In this document: positions 1 through 8,223 of the stretch, piece after piece
Numbering within the stretch: the stretch's first letter is position 1
Layout of the letters: every line of letters begins with the position of its first letter
Assembly (NCBI RefSeq): GCF_025840185.1
Contig: NZ_JAMPJU010000015.1
Location: forward strand, 1-64,000
Direction of reading: 5' to 3'
Source: Brenneria izbisi
Lineage (GTDB): Bacteria > Pseudomonadota > Gammaproteobacteria > Enterobacterales > Enterobacteriaceae
Length of the DNA stretch: 64,000 nt
Position numbers and translations under genes: made by a program
Notes under the pieces: model-generated
The model's database searches: none
What the model saw: only the letters and a program-made list of their open reading frames with translations
Told to the model about the DNA's origin: nothing

Positions 1-405
1 TTGGCGATTGATCAGATCGCACAATTCGGACTGAGTTCCCTTCAGGTGATCTACTATTTTGCGAAGTTATTTAGTATGAACACATATGTAGATGAAGTCA
101 TACAGCATTGCCTTGAGAATAGTAAGAGTGGCTATCTAATTAGCTCAAGTAGCCGAAAATCGGGCAGAATACCAGGCGCACCTAATGCCGACTCGATCAT
201 TAAAGCATTCGTCAAAGCGCTCAAAGCAACGGATCTGGTTTACGAGAAATCAGCGCCGAGTTTTCATGAACTCCGCAGTCTCTCTTCACGGCTTTATAAG
301 GCCGAATATGGGAAAGAGTTTGCTCAAAAATCACTCTGGCACAAGTCCATGAAAATGACAAATATCTATCTTGAGAGTCGTAAAAAAAAGTGGATAGAGA
401 TTTAG
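1..405 (+). pseudogene. C-terminal part of a phage-type tyrosine recombinase (integrase), 5' end outside window
   Basis: The frame is open from the first base, so the gene may begin outside the window. From about residue 25 it reads like the catalytic C-terminal half of a prophage integrase. The box with the second catalytic arginine is visible (FHELRSL), then a degenerate LGH box, then the tyrosine segment (MTNIYLES). The LGH glycine is replaced (SLWHKS), and the first 24 residues do not resemble the family, so I treat it as decayed. It reads toward a tail at 406-495 that is related to the tail behind a second integrase remnant at 3439-3591. I infer that it once catalysed insertion at the sdsR 3' end. 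Confidence 0.7.
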
Positions 406-454
406 GCCAGATATCGAATTTAGGACATTTTCGGACATTAAAAATAAAATTATT

Positions 455-495
455 AAAAATCAATTAATTAAAAAAGACAAGATACGATTCTTTTA
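455..495. repeat. Degenerate copy of the sdsR-terminator attachment sequence
   Basis: This stretch matches 3679-3717 with a few differences. Both contain a run like AAATCAATYAATTAAAAAA followed by GA and then ATACGATTC. The copy at 3679-3717 is the tail and terminator arm of the intact sdsR gene. This one lacks the second arm of the hairpin and reads GACAAGATACGATTC. Its place just after an integrase 3' end fits an old attachment-site copy left by an earlier insertion. The assignment rests on reading the two stretches side by side, and no crossover point can be fixed. Confidence 0.55.
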
Positions 496-647
496 TGCGC
501 CATGTAATAATTATCTTTTTGAATAATATAAATTATTTCTCACATGTAGTCTAAAAACCCATCAAAAACACCATCTTTCTCTATCCTTTGAAATCAAATA
601 CATGTTAGATTTTTTGTAAATCGACGGGAAAATGTCAGGCGCAATTT

Positions 648-879
648 ATGAGACAAATCGATTATCACGGAACGACAATCTGCATACTCGACGACAATGA
701 CATGCTGACACTATGCCTTGTCGGGTCGTATGCTGTCATTGAGGACTCGGGAGTTTTAAGTCGCTGTACACATCAGGGAAAGCGAAGCGCTGGCGATTCA
801 CACTGATCCGGTTACGGAGCTTGAAGACGCACTCGACATAATATTGAAATACATTTACTATACAGGAAGTAAGTTTTAG
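648..879 (+). pseudogene. Small frameshifted ORF of unknown function
   Basis: An ATG at 648 opens a 52-codon frame (MRQIDYHGTTICILDD...) that stops at 804-806. A second frame, shifted by one base, overlaps its end and continues as a protein-like sequence (ALAIHTDPVTELEDALDIIL) to a stop at 877-879. Together they could be one small gene of about 75 residues broken by a frameshift. I do not recognise the family. It lies in the AT-rich region between the first integrase remnant and the acyltransferase, so it is probably mobile-element debris. Confidence 0.3.
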
Positions 880-938
880 TTTGTTTTTTTGCAATTTATT
901 TTCGTTAACTAGCAGCATGGAAAACAGATCAATTTTGA

Positions 939-1049
939 TCATTTATTGCACTAGTTCTATGCATTTTTGCTATGTACTTTCGTCTGAATCATGCGCTTTT
1001 CATCGATAGAGAAATGTGGGGTACAGCAGACAAGATACATTATCCATAG
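939..1049 (+). pseudogene. Possible C-terminal remnant of a membrane protein
   Basis: The frame opens just after a stop at 936-938 and reads through a hydrophobic segment (IALVLCIFAMYF) into a polar tail (FIDREMWGTADK), stopping at 1047-1049. The pattern of one transmembrane helix and a short charged tail is what the end of a polytopic membrane protein looks like. In P22-like phages the glucosyltransferase (gtr) genes occupy this place next to attP and int, but nothing here identifies the fragment as gtr. It may be chance. Confidence 0.2.
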
Positions 1050-1094
1050 TTACTATATACCAAGATAATAAATTTAGAAAGAAGAGTTCTGAAA

Positions 1095-3038
1095 ATGACA
1101 ATCAAAATAAAAGAGTTTAGAAACGACATCAATGGACTTAGAGCTTGGGCAGTTATATTTGTTGTGCTATATCATTTCAATATAACTGGATTTTCCGGAG
1201 GATTTATAGGCGTTGATGTTTTTTTTGTTATTTCTGGATTTTTAATGACTAAAATCATTGTATCTGGATTTGAAAAAGAATCATTTTCTTTTATTTTATT
1301 CTATCTATCTAGATTAATAAGAATATTACCAGCTTTATTTTCGTTATGTATATTCCTCCTAATCATTGGCTGGTTTTGGCTTCCTTCAATTGATTACAAT
1401 AACCTTTCAACACATTCATTATCAGCAATTTTATTTTTATCGAATATAAAATTTTGGAGAGAGGCGGGTTATTTTGATGCGGAGTCACATGAAAAATGGC
1501 TGCTTCATACATGGTCTCTTTCCGTGGAGATGCAATTCTACATAATACTGCCAATAATGGTGTTGTTTTTATGGAAAATGGGTGGAAAGAAAGCAGCAAT
1601 TCTTGGTCTTATATTTTTTTCTATAATTTCATTATTAGTATCATACTATGCATCACCAAAGTGGCCTACCGCTGCCTTCTTTTTATTCCCAGCGCGGGCA
1701 TGGGAAATGCTTGCTGGCGGACTCACATGGTTTTTTTCCAGAAGGAAAAAACTAACATGGCATTTTGAACTAATTGGGTTCTCACTTATTTTCTATTCTG
1801 TTTTTTTCTTTGACACTTATTTAGATTGGCCCGGACTATCAGCTCTTGTGCCAGTATTAGGTTGTGTTTTAGTATTATTTTCAGACAGAAAAAATTCAAT
1901 TTTAACTGGGAATTTTATAGCTCAAACTCTAGGAAACTGGTCTTACTCATTGTATTTATGGCACTGGCCTGTCGTCGTATTTTTATCATATGGTGGTTTT
2001 TTAAGCTCGCACATATATGTGCTACTTGGTATTATTACCTCTATAGTGTTGGGGGCCACGTCATATTTCTTAATTGAAGTCCCGACAAGGCGAGCATTAT
2101 CTAATAAATCACTCGTTGTAAAAATAGCATATAGCCTATCATTTGTTATGATGGCATCATTATTATCAATAGTAGCAATATATCAAAAATATGAAGGAAG
2201 GATAAACAAAGATCTAGAACTAGTTGCTTCTAGCTCAAATGATAAAAATCCAAATGGGGAAAAATGTTTAGCCGCTTCCGGAATAAAAACTGATATATCA
2301 AACTGTATCCTTGGCAAAGGTGATTTAAAAGCCATCGTATTAGGAGACAGTCATGCTGATGCGATAGTTAATTCTGTAGTCGACTCATTTAATGGCAATG
2401 GAAGTGTTCTTGAACTGGCTTATGCAGGCTGTCCAACCCTTATTGGTGCCAAAAGAGATGGCCATGATTGCGAGGGGTTTAATAAATATGCTATTGAAAT
2501 AATTAGCAAAATACAGCAAGATATTCCAGTTATCATAATCAACAGATCTTCAATGTACGCGCTTGGCACATTAAAAGGCGAAAATCCAGCGAGTTTGTAC
2601 GGAAAGCCAGCAGTATATTTTTCCAAAAAATATGACTCGGTCACAAAAGAAAGCAGAGAAGAATATATTTCATCAATTATACATACCTCATGTGAAATAT
2701 CAAAAAACAGAAAAGTATACTTAACCACTCCAGTTCCAGAAATGAATTTTGATATACCAAAAAAATTATCACATGATTTGATGTTTAATCGTGAAATAGT
2801 TGATATATTTATAGAAATAAGCGATTACCATGAGAGAAACAAAGATGTAATATATGCACAAAATATTGCGAGGAATAATTGTGGCGTAGAAATACTTGAT
2901 GTGACAAAATATCTATGTGAAAATAACAAATGCTACGGAAATAAGGGGACTGACGTATTCTATTTCGACGATGACCATTTAAGTGAATTAGGAAACAGAA
3001 AATTATCCCCAATGTTCTCAGGTGCCTTATCTAGATAG
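1095..3038 (+). CDS. OafA/YrhL-type membrane acyltransferase with C-terminal SGNH domain
   Basis: Predicted integral membrane O-acyltransferase of 647 residues. Residues 10-340 are an acyltransferase-3 domain with about ten hydrophobic helices. The expected N-terminal arginine and histidine are present (GLR at 14-16, YHF with H27), as are the FFVISGF box at 43-49 and HTWSLSVEMQFY at 138-149. After a linker, residues 410-640 form an SGNH hydrolase-like domain with GDSH at 417-420 and a DDDH box near 625-628. Such fusions acetylate O-antigen or other surface glycans, the first domain moving the acyl group across the inner membrane and the second transferring it. The gene is much more AT-rich than the backbone and lies between two integrase remnants, which indicates transfer. 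A purine-rich stretch (AGAAGAG) precedes the ATG. The exact glycan cannot be told. Confidence 0.85.
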   Translation: MTIKIKEFRNDINGLRAWAVIFVVLYHFNITGFSGGFIGVDVFFVISGFLMTKIIVSGFEKESFSFILFYLSRLIRILPALFSLCIFLLIIGWFWLPSIDYNNLSTHSLSAILFLSNIKFWREAGYFDAESHEKWLLHTWSLSVEMQFYIILPIMVLFLWKMGGKKAAILGLIFFSIISLLVSYYASPKWPTAAFFLFPARAWEMLAGGLTWFFSRRKKLTWHFELIGFSLIFYSVFFFDTYLDWPGLSALVPVLGCVLVLFSDRKNSILTGNFIAQTLGNWSYSLYLWHWPVVVFLSYGGFLSSHIYVLLGIITSIVLGATSYFLIEVPTRRALSNKSLVVKIAYSLSFVMMASLLSIVAIYQKYEGRINKDLELVASSSNDKNPNGEKCLAASGIKTDISNCILGKGDLKAIVLGDSHADAIVNSVVDSFNGNGSVLELAYAGCPTLIGAKRDGHDCEGFNKYAIEIISKIQQDIPVIIINRSSMYALGTLKGENPASLYGKPAVYFSKKYDSVTKESREEYISSIIHTSCEISKNRKVYLTTPVPEMNFDIPKKLSHDLMFNREIVDIFIEISDYHERNKDVIYAQNIARNNCGVEILDVTKYLCENNKCYGNKGTDVFYFDDDHLSELGNRKLSPMFSGALSR

Positions 3039-3438
3039 ATGTAAACTGCATGCGACGATGAAATCGGCGCATGCATACCATATTGCAGCATAAATTGATG
3101 AACTACGTTAAACGCATAGGTATTTTTTGATACGTCGGATAATTACACAGACGCACGGATACCATACTGCTTTGCAAGATAGTAAACATCAACAGCTAAG
3201 TCTAGAATTCAATCTGTTCGCCTCTGAATAATGAAGCTAATATAACTATTAGTAACCGCTATCTTTAAAATATTTACCGTAAGATATTTATACGACGAAT
3301 TATTTTTGTCCAATAGTTCCCAGCCATCATTAGTTTTGACTGCTCTCGCGTATGTATATCGCCAAATTTGATTGTCTGAAAACAGTCTCGGTCTCCTTAC
3401 CAAAAAATGTATCCGTCTTTTGGGGTCAGAATAACAGC
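3039..3438. other. AT-rich spacer with no assignable gene
   Basis: No gene is recognised here. On the reverse strand a frame ending at 3209 is open across 3209-3400 and reads somewhat protein-like (YARAVKTNDGWELLDKNN), which may be the end of an old gene cut by the recombination that brought in the adjacent integrase fragment. Its upstream part overlaps the integrase remnant in the opposite sense and is not credible as one gene. Confidence 0.3.
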
Positions 3439-3591
3439 GGCGAGAGGACGTCACACCTACGAAGTCTGGTCGGTCGGCGCTATGAGAAGGAACGAGGAAA
3501 GGAGTTTGCACAGAAGCTATTGGGCCACAAATCGGCCAAAATGACAGATAAGTATCTGGATACCAGAGGCAAAGAATACACCTATTTATAA
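3439..3591 (+). pseudogene. Second integrase 3'-end remnant
   Basis: Only the last 50 or so residues of a tyrosine recombinase remain. They start in a damaged arginine box (TSHLRSL, one codon short of the usual FHELRSL) and run through an intact LLGHKSAKMTDKYLD with the histidine and the presumptive nucleophilic tyrosine. The sequence upstream in this frame does not resemble an integrase, so the catalytic domain has been lost. It is closely related to residues 88-130 of the fragment at 1-405 but preserves the LGH glycine. It reads directly into the tail that ends at the sdsR terminator, as int genes next to attP do. Confidence 0.75.
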
Positions 3592-3620
3592 AAAGACCGG
3601 ATATAGAATTTAGGGCCGAT

Positions 3621-3657
3621 TTCGGGCATTTTCGGGCATTTTCGGGCATTTTCGGGT
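3621..3657. repeat. 10-bp tandem repeat next to the attachment site
   Basis: TTCGGGCATT occurs three times head to tail (3621-3650) followed by a partial copy (TTCGGGT). The equivalent tail behind the first integrase remnant has a single copy (TTCGGACATT, about 430-439). The 10-bp period matches one helical turn, so these could be arm-type integrase sites, or they may simply be a slippage expansion. Confidence 0.7.
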
Positions 3658-3678
3658 CAGTTAAAATAAATCCGTTAT

Positions 3679-3717
3679 AAATCAATCAATTAAAAAAAGA
3701 CCGAATACGATTCCTGT
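3679..3717. other. Presumed attachment site overlapping the sdsR terminator
   Basis: The segment shared with 455-495 begins in the AT-rich tail after the integrase remnant and runs into the hairpin arm of the sdsR terminator. The ryeA/ryeB (sdsR) locus is a known insertion hot spot in Salmonella and E. coli. I infer that recombination inside this shared segment inserted elements to the left while rebuilding a functional sdsR 3' end on the right. Confidence 0.55.
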
Positions 3718-3795
3718 ATCCGGTCTAGGGAAATGGCTCTTGGGAGAGAGCCGTGCGCTAAAAGTTGGCATTTATACAAGCTGTACTAGCCTTGT
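3692..3795 (-). ncRNA. sdsR: SdsR (RyeB) small regulatory RNA
   Basis: The reverse strand carries the signature of SdsR. There is an AUGCCAACUUUUAGCGC block (complement near 3755-3771), then a hairpin around the ACGGCUCUCUCCCAAGAGCC region, then a terminator hairpin (GACCGGAUAC / GUAUUCGGUC, 3699-3725) followed by seven U. The predicted length of about 104 nt equals the E. coli RNA. SdsR is a SigmaS-dependent, Hfq-binding stationary-phase RNA that represses targets such as ompD, tolC and mutS. The gene next to it, yebY, is its neighbour in E. coli too. The opposite-strand RNA RyeA (SraC) would run left to right here, but its ends cannot be read. Confidence 0.93.
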
Positions 3796-3801
3796 CATTT
3801 A

Positions 3802-3808
3802 AGCATAG
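3802..3808 (-). promoter_or_regulatory. SigmaS-type -10 element of sdsR
   Basis: On the reverse strand CTATGCT, followed by TAA, stands about 7 bases before the inferred SdsR 5' end at 3795. CTATRCTTAA is the extended -10 form favoured by RpoS, and sdsR is RpoS-dependent in E. coli. No clear -35 is needed or seen. Confidence 0.6.
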
Positions 3809-3919
3809 TAAACTCCCTCGCATTTTCCAGCTTCAACGCATCACAAATGGCACAGATTTCACACTTCACAATAACCATTCAGCATCAGTTAATTAACAAC
3901 TAAATGAAAATTAATCACT

Positions 3920-4273
3920 TTAGGTTGGTTTATCCGGCTGGCAGAGTTGCTCTGCTCGTTCAATAAAAGGTTGCAGACTTTTCTTTTGACCGGGATTTTT
4001 AGGATCATCAAGCCAGATTTCATCTATCGGTTTAGCGTTTACCTGACCGCTCTTCATTTGCTCCGTCGCCGCGTCATTAAGCGGGTATTGCATCAGTGTC
4101 CCAGTGTGTAATGCATATAACGCATTGCCGGGTCGACATATCAACTGGACTTCTTCTCGCGTAAAGGCCCACTGCTCTCCATATTGCAGACGGCTGATGT
4201 TTGCCAGTTTTGCTGCGGCGAATGCATTCACAGACAGAGAAGCGAGCACAATAGATAGCAATAGTTTCTTCAT
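3920..4273 (-). CDS. yebY: YebY family periplasmic protein (DUF2511)
   Basis: A protein of 117 residues with a clear signal peptide (MKKLLLSIVLASLSVNAFA). The mature part carries the family core WAFTREEVQLICRPGNALY and ends in an ERAEQLC segment with a conserved cysteine. E. coli YebY has 113 residues and the same core. Its function is not established. In E. coli it sits beside copper-linked genes (yebZ, yobA), which are absent here. The start at 4273 is chosen because AGGAAC lies just upstream and the signal peptide begins there; a longer frame reaching 4345 would add a non-signal extension. It is transcribed toward sdsR. Confidence 0.9.
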   Translation of the reverse strand: MKKLLLSIVLASLSVNAFAAAKLANISRLQYGEQWAFTREEVQLICRPGNALYALHTGTLMQYPLNDAATEQMKSGQVNAKPIDEIWLDDPKNPGQKKSLQPFIERAEQLCQPDKPT

Positions 4274-4552
4274 CAGAGGTTCCTGAACAGGATTGTCCCG
4301 ACGATTGTACAACATCATATTTACCAACCGTCCGGCTCGAAACAATACAAATTTCAGACCTTATAAAACATAAGGTTGCCTGTAAATCGATGAAACGATC
4401 ATAGCGATAGTATCCCATGAAGTCGAGCGGCAAACCGTGCTGGCCCGCCAATAACAGAATGTGTGCGTACGGTGCGAAAACACCATGGGGCTTCGGAGAT
4501 TCAGTATGCGAGGGATAAGGAAAAATCAGAGGCATAAACGAGGAAAGGAAGC
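4274..4552. other. Spacer between yebY and ftnA
   Basis: No convincing gene. A reverse-strand frame is open from 4535 and contains a stretch of ordinary composition (LPLDFMGYYRYDRF), but it runs on through yebY in another frame and matches nothing I know. The E. coli genes yebZ and yobA, expected near yebY, are not here. Confidence 0.4.
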
Positions 4553-4576
4553 AGCATGGGGCAAGAACCCCATGCT
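4553..4576 (-). terminator. Probable terminator after ftnA
   Basis: A perfect 9-bp stem, AGCATGGGG / CCCCATGCT, with a 6-base loop, 20 bases past the ftnA stop. The following reverse-strand sequence (TTCCTTTCC) is pyrimidine-rich but not a pure T run, so termination strength is uncertain. Confidence 0.6.
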
Positions 4577-4595
4577 AGCTGAGATTGCTATAACG

Positions 4596-5108
4596 TCAGG
4601 TTGCTGAACCTGACACGCCAGCAGACATTTTCTTCAAATCCTGATCGATGAAGAACAGTCCACCTTCGTTAGTGTTAACCAGCGACAGCTTATCAAGAAT
4701 GGATTTGAACAATTTTTCTTCTTCATGCTGCTCAGCAACGTACCATTGCAGGAAATTGAAGGTTGAATAATCTTGCAACGTCATCGCGGCATGCGCCAGT
4801 TCGTTGATTTTTCCGGTGATAAGTTGTTCATGCTCATAAGTCAGCTTGAAAACGTCAGACAATGATGTGAATTCTATCGGCGGCGCGGCGATGGCGCCCA
4901 GGATAGGCAGGCTGCCGGTGTCGTCCAGGTAGTCGAATAAACGCTGCATATGCTGCATCTCTTCCTGAGAATGGGCTTTCAAAAATGCGGAAGCCCCTTC
5001 AAAACCTTTATCGCCACACCAGGCACTCATTTGCAAATACAAGTTCGCAGAATAGAATTCCAGGTTAAGTTGCTCATTCAGTTTTTGAATCATTTCTTTT
5101 TTTAACAT
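4596..5108 (-). CDS. ftnA: Bacterial non-haem ferritin FtnA
   Basis: Iron-storage ferritin subunit of 170 residues, forming a cytoplasmic 24-mer that oxidises and stores iron. The ferroxidase ligands are visible in order: E17 in LNLEFYS, the EEMQHMQ pair, and the second-half segment [15 protein letters not shown]. coli FtnA is the closest family member by length (165) and by motifs. The start at 5108 follows AGAGGTG; an upstream GTG would add two residues. The 410-bp upstream region is AT-rich and holds two overlapping Fur-like sites at 5249-5283, consistent with iron-dependent control as in E. coli, where Fur activates ftnA. Confidence 0.95.
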   Translation of the reverse strand: MLKKEMIQKLNEQLNLEFYSANLYLQMSAWCGDKGFEGASAFLKAHSQEEMQHMQRLFDYLDDTGSLPILGAIAAPPIEFTSLSDVFKLTYEHEQLITGKINELAHAAMTLQDYSTFNFLQWYVAEQHEEEKLFKSILDKLSLVNTNEGGLFFIDQDLKKMSAGVSGSAT

Positions 5109-5248
5109 ATACACCTCTTATTTCTCTGACCGGTAAATTAATTGAGGGCTATTATGCCTTGAAGTGCGAGAATAAAAAACATCTTATTAACTTAATTAAC
5201 AATAAATAATTTTTAACTTTAAAATCAAAAAATTACCATTTACTGATT

Positions 5249-5283
5249 GATAATCATTTTTATTATCAATCAGAATCATTATC
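5249..5283. promoter_or_regulatory. Two overlapping Fur-box-like sites upstream of ftnA
   Basis: GATAATCATTTTTATTATC at 5249-5267 matches the 19-bp Fur consensus (GATAATGATAATCATTATC) at 15 positions. ATCAATCAGAATCATTATC at 5265-5283 matches at 13. They lie about 140-175 bases upstream of the ftnA start. An extended Fur-binding region well upstream is how E. coli Fur activates ftnA, by displacing H-NS. The surrounding spacer, 5109-5518, is AT-rich and holds no other gene. Confidence 0.6.
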
Positions 5284-5518
5284 GATAAATCCAATAGTTT
5301 TAAAATGCTGTAAAATGATAACCAAATAAAACTTAGTCAATTAATCGACGTCAGTGATACGCATAAATAAAAAATCTATTTGTTGCATTCTCGATAAGGC
5401 AAATAACACAGCCAATATGACAGCAAGAGAGAAAGCGCCGCGCGAAAACTTGCGATTTCGTTGGTGCTGCTTTACCGTGACGCCAGCATATCGTCACGAT
5501 TAATCAGGAGAACACGCG

Positions 5519-5749
5519 ATGGGACATAACCTGGCTGAACTTTCTAAAGAAGAGATGGATAAGGTCAATGTTGATTTAGCGGCATCAGGGGTGGCTTTCA
5601 AGGAGCGCTATAACATGCCTGTCATTCCTGAATTGGTGGAAAAGGAGCAACCCGAACACCTGCGCGGTTATTTTCGTGAGCGCGTTGCCGTTTATCGTCA
5701 GCTTTCACTTCAGTTCTCACGCCTTCCCTATGAACCTAAAAGCAAATAG
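5519..5749 (+). CDS. holE: DNA polymerase III theta subunit HolE
   Basis: A protein of 76 residues, the full length of E. coli HolE. The central core [20 protein letters not shown] is almost identical to E. coli, followed by [11 protein letters not shown] and the SRLPYEPK C-terminus. HolE binds the epsilon proofreading subunit of the polymerase III core and stabilises it. The start has GGAG 8 bases upstream. It is followed by a 38-residue lysine-rich ORF on the same strand, which may share its transcript. Confidence 0.95.
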   Translation: MGHNLAELSKEEMDKVNVDLAASGVAFKERYNMPVIPELVEKEQPEHLRGYFRERVAVYRQLSLQFSRLPYEPKSK

Positions 5750-5858
5750 CGTTTTTGGTTCAGCCGCTGCGCAATAAAAACCGATTTCCTCCTTGCATAT
5801 TACACAAAACAAGCGGTTAATGGTCGAGCAAACCAACCTTTTACAAGCGAGGTAATCT

Positions 5859-5975
5859 ATGAGTAAAGGAATGGATAGCAAAAAGAACAGCAAGAAAAAA
5901 CCCTTGAAAACCGCAGAGGAAAAGCGTGCGGATAAAAAGGCCAAGAAAGCTCAACCTCAGTCTGACATTAACTAA
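5859..5975 (+). CDS. Small lysine-rich protein, unknown function
   Basis: A 38-residue ORF beginning MSKGMDSKKNSKKKPLKTAE and ending QPQSDIN. More than a third of the residues are lysine or arginine, with no hydrophobic segment, so a cytoplasmic nucleic-acid-binding or disordered peptide is likely. An AGCGAGGTAATCT stretch just upstream gives a ribosome-binding site (GAGG). It lies 109 bases after holE and 18 bases before a strong terminator, which suggests a genuine transcribed gene. I do not recognise a named family. Confidence 0.55.
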   Translation: MSKGMDSKKNSKKKPLKTAEEKRADKKAKKAQPQSDIN

Positions 5976-5992
5976 CGTCACGATGCTGATCG

Positions 5993-6019
5993 GTAAACCC
6001 GCCTCCTCAGCGGGTTTAC
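5993..6019. terminator. Bidirectional terminator between the 38-residue ORF and ptrB
   Basis: A perfect 10-bp stem, GTAAACCCGC / GCGGGTTTAC, with a 7-base loop, between the ends of two convergent genes. It can serve either strand. Confidence 0.8.
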
Positions 6020-6037
6020 TCTGATGCATAATGGACG

Positions 6038-8080
6038 TTAACCGCCTGACTTATCCAATACCATCAGTAAAAACGCGTACTCCAGCGCAATATCTTCATA
6101 ATGTTTAAAGCGCCCTGACTTGCCGCCATGCCCGGCGTCCATATCGGTATACATCAGCAACCACCGATTATCCGTCTTCATATCGCGTAACTTGGCTACC
6201 CATTTTGCCGGTTCCCAGTACTGGACCTGTGAGTCATGCAACCCGGTGGTCACCAGCATGTGGGGATAGTCCTGTTTCAGAATGCCATCATACGGGCTAT
6301 ATTGCCGGATATAGTCGTAATAGTCGCAGTCGTTTGGATCGCCCCACTCTTCATATTCCCCGGTGGTTAATGGGATGGACTCATCCAGCATGGTCGTCAG
6401 AACATCCACGAACGGCACCTGAGCCACCACACCTTTAAACAGACCCGGCGCCAGATTGACCACTGCGCCCATCAATAATCCACCGGCGCTACCGCCCATG
6501 GCGAACATACTTTGCCTGTCACCGTAACTTTGCTCGACTAACGCCTGAGAAACATCAATGAAGTCAGTAAATGAGTTCATTTTATTCAACAGTCGTCCAT
6601 CGTCATACCACTGCTGCCCCAACTCGCCACCGCCACGAATATGCGTCAATGCAAAGACGAATCCGCGATCCAGCAAACTTAATCGGCTGACGCTAAAGTC
6701 CGGGTCCATGCTGCTGCCATAGGCGCCGTAACCATAGACCAATATCGGATTGCGCCCCGGCTTGAAGTGTTTACGGTGATAGACCAACGACACCGGAATG
6801 TCCACGCCATCTCGTGCCTTGATCCACAGACGCTCACTCTGGTAGTTATCCGGCGTAAAATTTTTTACTTCAGCCTGCTTCAACAACTGCTGCTGCCCGG
6901 TATCCATATTCAGTTCATACAGGGAGCTTGGCGTCGTCATTGATGCATAACCATAGCGCAGCAAGGCGGTTTCCGGGGACGGATTATAGGCGATCCAGGT
7001 GACATAACTGGCGTCATTGAACGTCGTGGTTTTCTCTTCCCGCGTTTGCCAGTGGATCTGTCGCAGGCTGGTCAAACCGCGTTCTCTTTCCTCAACGACC
7101 AGCCAGTCGCGGAAAAGCTCGAATCCCTCCAGTACGCGATGCTCACACGGCGCAATCAGGGTCTCCAGTTCGCTTTCGCCAGATTTTTGCGACCGATAAA
7201 GACCAAAGTTTTTCCCTTCCCGGTTGGAGCGCAGATAAAACGAGTTCTGATAATGATCTACCGCATATTCATGGTCTTTACGACGTGGAATGAAGACCTG
7301 CGGCAATGCCGTCGCATCCGCCGCGTCGATCAACAGAACTTCCGTCGTTGTTGTGCTGCTCAGGTAGAGGGTGATGTACCGCTCTGACGTGGTTTTTCCC
7401 AGGCTGACGTAATAGGTGTCATCCGTTTCTTCATACACCAGTTCATCATTCGCGGGATCGCAGCCTAACTGATGCCGATAAACCTGATACGGCAGCAAGG
7501 TCTGCGGGTGCTTGCGCACATAATAGATAGCAGTGGAATCGGCTGACCACTCGGCGCCGGCAGAAACCTTTGCAATCACATCCGGCAGCCATTTCCCCGT
7601 TGTCAGGTCACGAAAGCGAATATCATATTGCCGGCGGGACAGAAAATCCTCTGACAGCACCAGAATCTGGTTATTGGGGCTGACTTTCAATGCGCCCAGG
7701 CTGTAGAAATCATGATTCTCCGCTCGCTGATTACCATCCAGCAACGTTTCCCATGCAGTCGAGTCCTGTTCAGTCTGACGCCGATAAATCGGATATTCTT
7801 TGCCCGGCTCATAATGACTCTGGTAGCGATAACCATTGCGTACATAAGGCACAGACATATCTTCAGACGGTATCCGTTTAACCATTTCGTCATACAGTTC
7901 CTGTTGAAGATCGCGATAAGGCGCCATCACTTCGTTACAGTAACGGTTTTCCTGTTGCAGATAATCCAATACCTGCGGGTCGGCTCGCTGGTCATCACGC
8001 AGCCAATAGTAGTTATCGATACGCGTGTCGCCATACGCAGTCAGCGGATGGGGTCTTTTTTCTGCTTGCGGTGCGCTCAT
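6038..8080 (-). CDS. ptrB: Oligopeptidase B (protease II)
   Basis: Cytoplasmic serine oligopeptidase of the prolyl oligopeptidase family S9A, cutting short peptides after arginine and lysine; 680 residues, as in E. coli (686). The N-terminal two-thirds forms the beta-propeller, with typical segments such as [13 protein letters not shown] near residue 20. The C-terminal hydrolase domain carries the nucleophile in GGSAGG (about residue 529) and the catalytic histidine in [10 protein letters not shown] (about residue 650). It is convergent with holE and its small partner and diverges from purT. No signal peptide is seen. Confidence 0.96.
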   Translation of the reverse strand: MSAPQAEKRPHPLTAYGDTRIDNYYWLRDDQRADPQVLDYLQQENRYCNEVMAPYRDLQQELYDEMVKRIPSEDMSVPYVRNGYRYQSHYEPGKEYPIYRRQTEQDSTAWETLLDGNQRAENHDFYSLGALKVSPNNQILVLSEDFLSRRQYDIRFRDLTTGKWLPDVIAKVSAGAEWSADSTAIYYVRKHPQTLLPYQVYRHQLGCDPANDELVYEETDDTYYVSLGKTTSERYITLYLSSTTTTEVLLIDAADATALPQVFIPRRKDHEYAVDHYQNSFYLRSNREGKNFGLYRSQKSGESELETLIAPCEHRVLEGFELFRDWLVVEERERGLTSLRQIHWQTREEKTTTFNDASYVTWIAYNPSPETALLRYGYASMTTPSSLYELNMDTGQQQLLKQAEVKNFTPDNYQSERLWIKARDGVDIPVSLVYHRKHFKPGRNPILVYGYGAYGSSMDPDFSVSRLSLLDRGFVFALTHIRGGGELGQQWYDDGRLLNKMNSFTDFIDVSQALVEQSYGDRQSMFAMGGSAGGLLMGAVVNLAPGLFKGVVAQVPFVDVLTTMLDESIPLTTGEYEEWGDPNDCDYYDYIRQYSPYDGILKQDYPHMLVTTGLHDSQVQYWEPAKWVAKLRDMKTDNRWLLMYTDMDAGHGGKSGRFKHYEDIALEYAFLLMVLDKSGG

Positions 8081-8223
8081 TACGTTTGATTCCCCCTCTC
8101 GTTATGGAATAAAAATCTTTTAACTTTATGCAGGGTTGCATGATTCTCCGGCGATGCCAAGCAAGGCCCCACCATTCTCTGACTTTTTGTCCAGCCGTCG
8201 CACGCTTATGGCGCGTGGTGCGT

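Noticed and set aside
4077-4535. 152-residue reverse-strand ORF across yebY
   Set aside because: It overlaps yebY in another frame and shows no family features; yebY is well supported.
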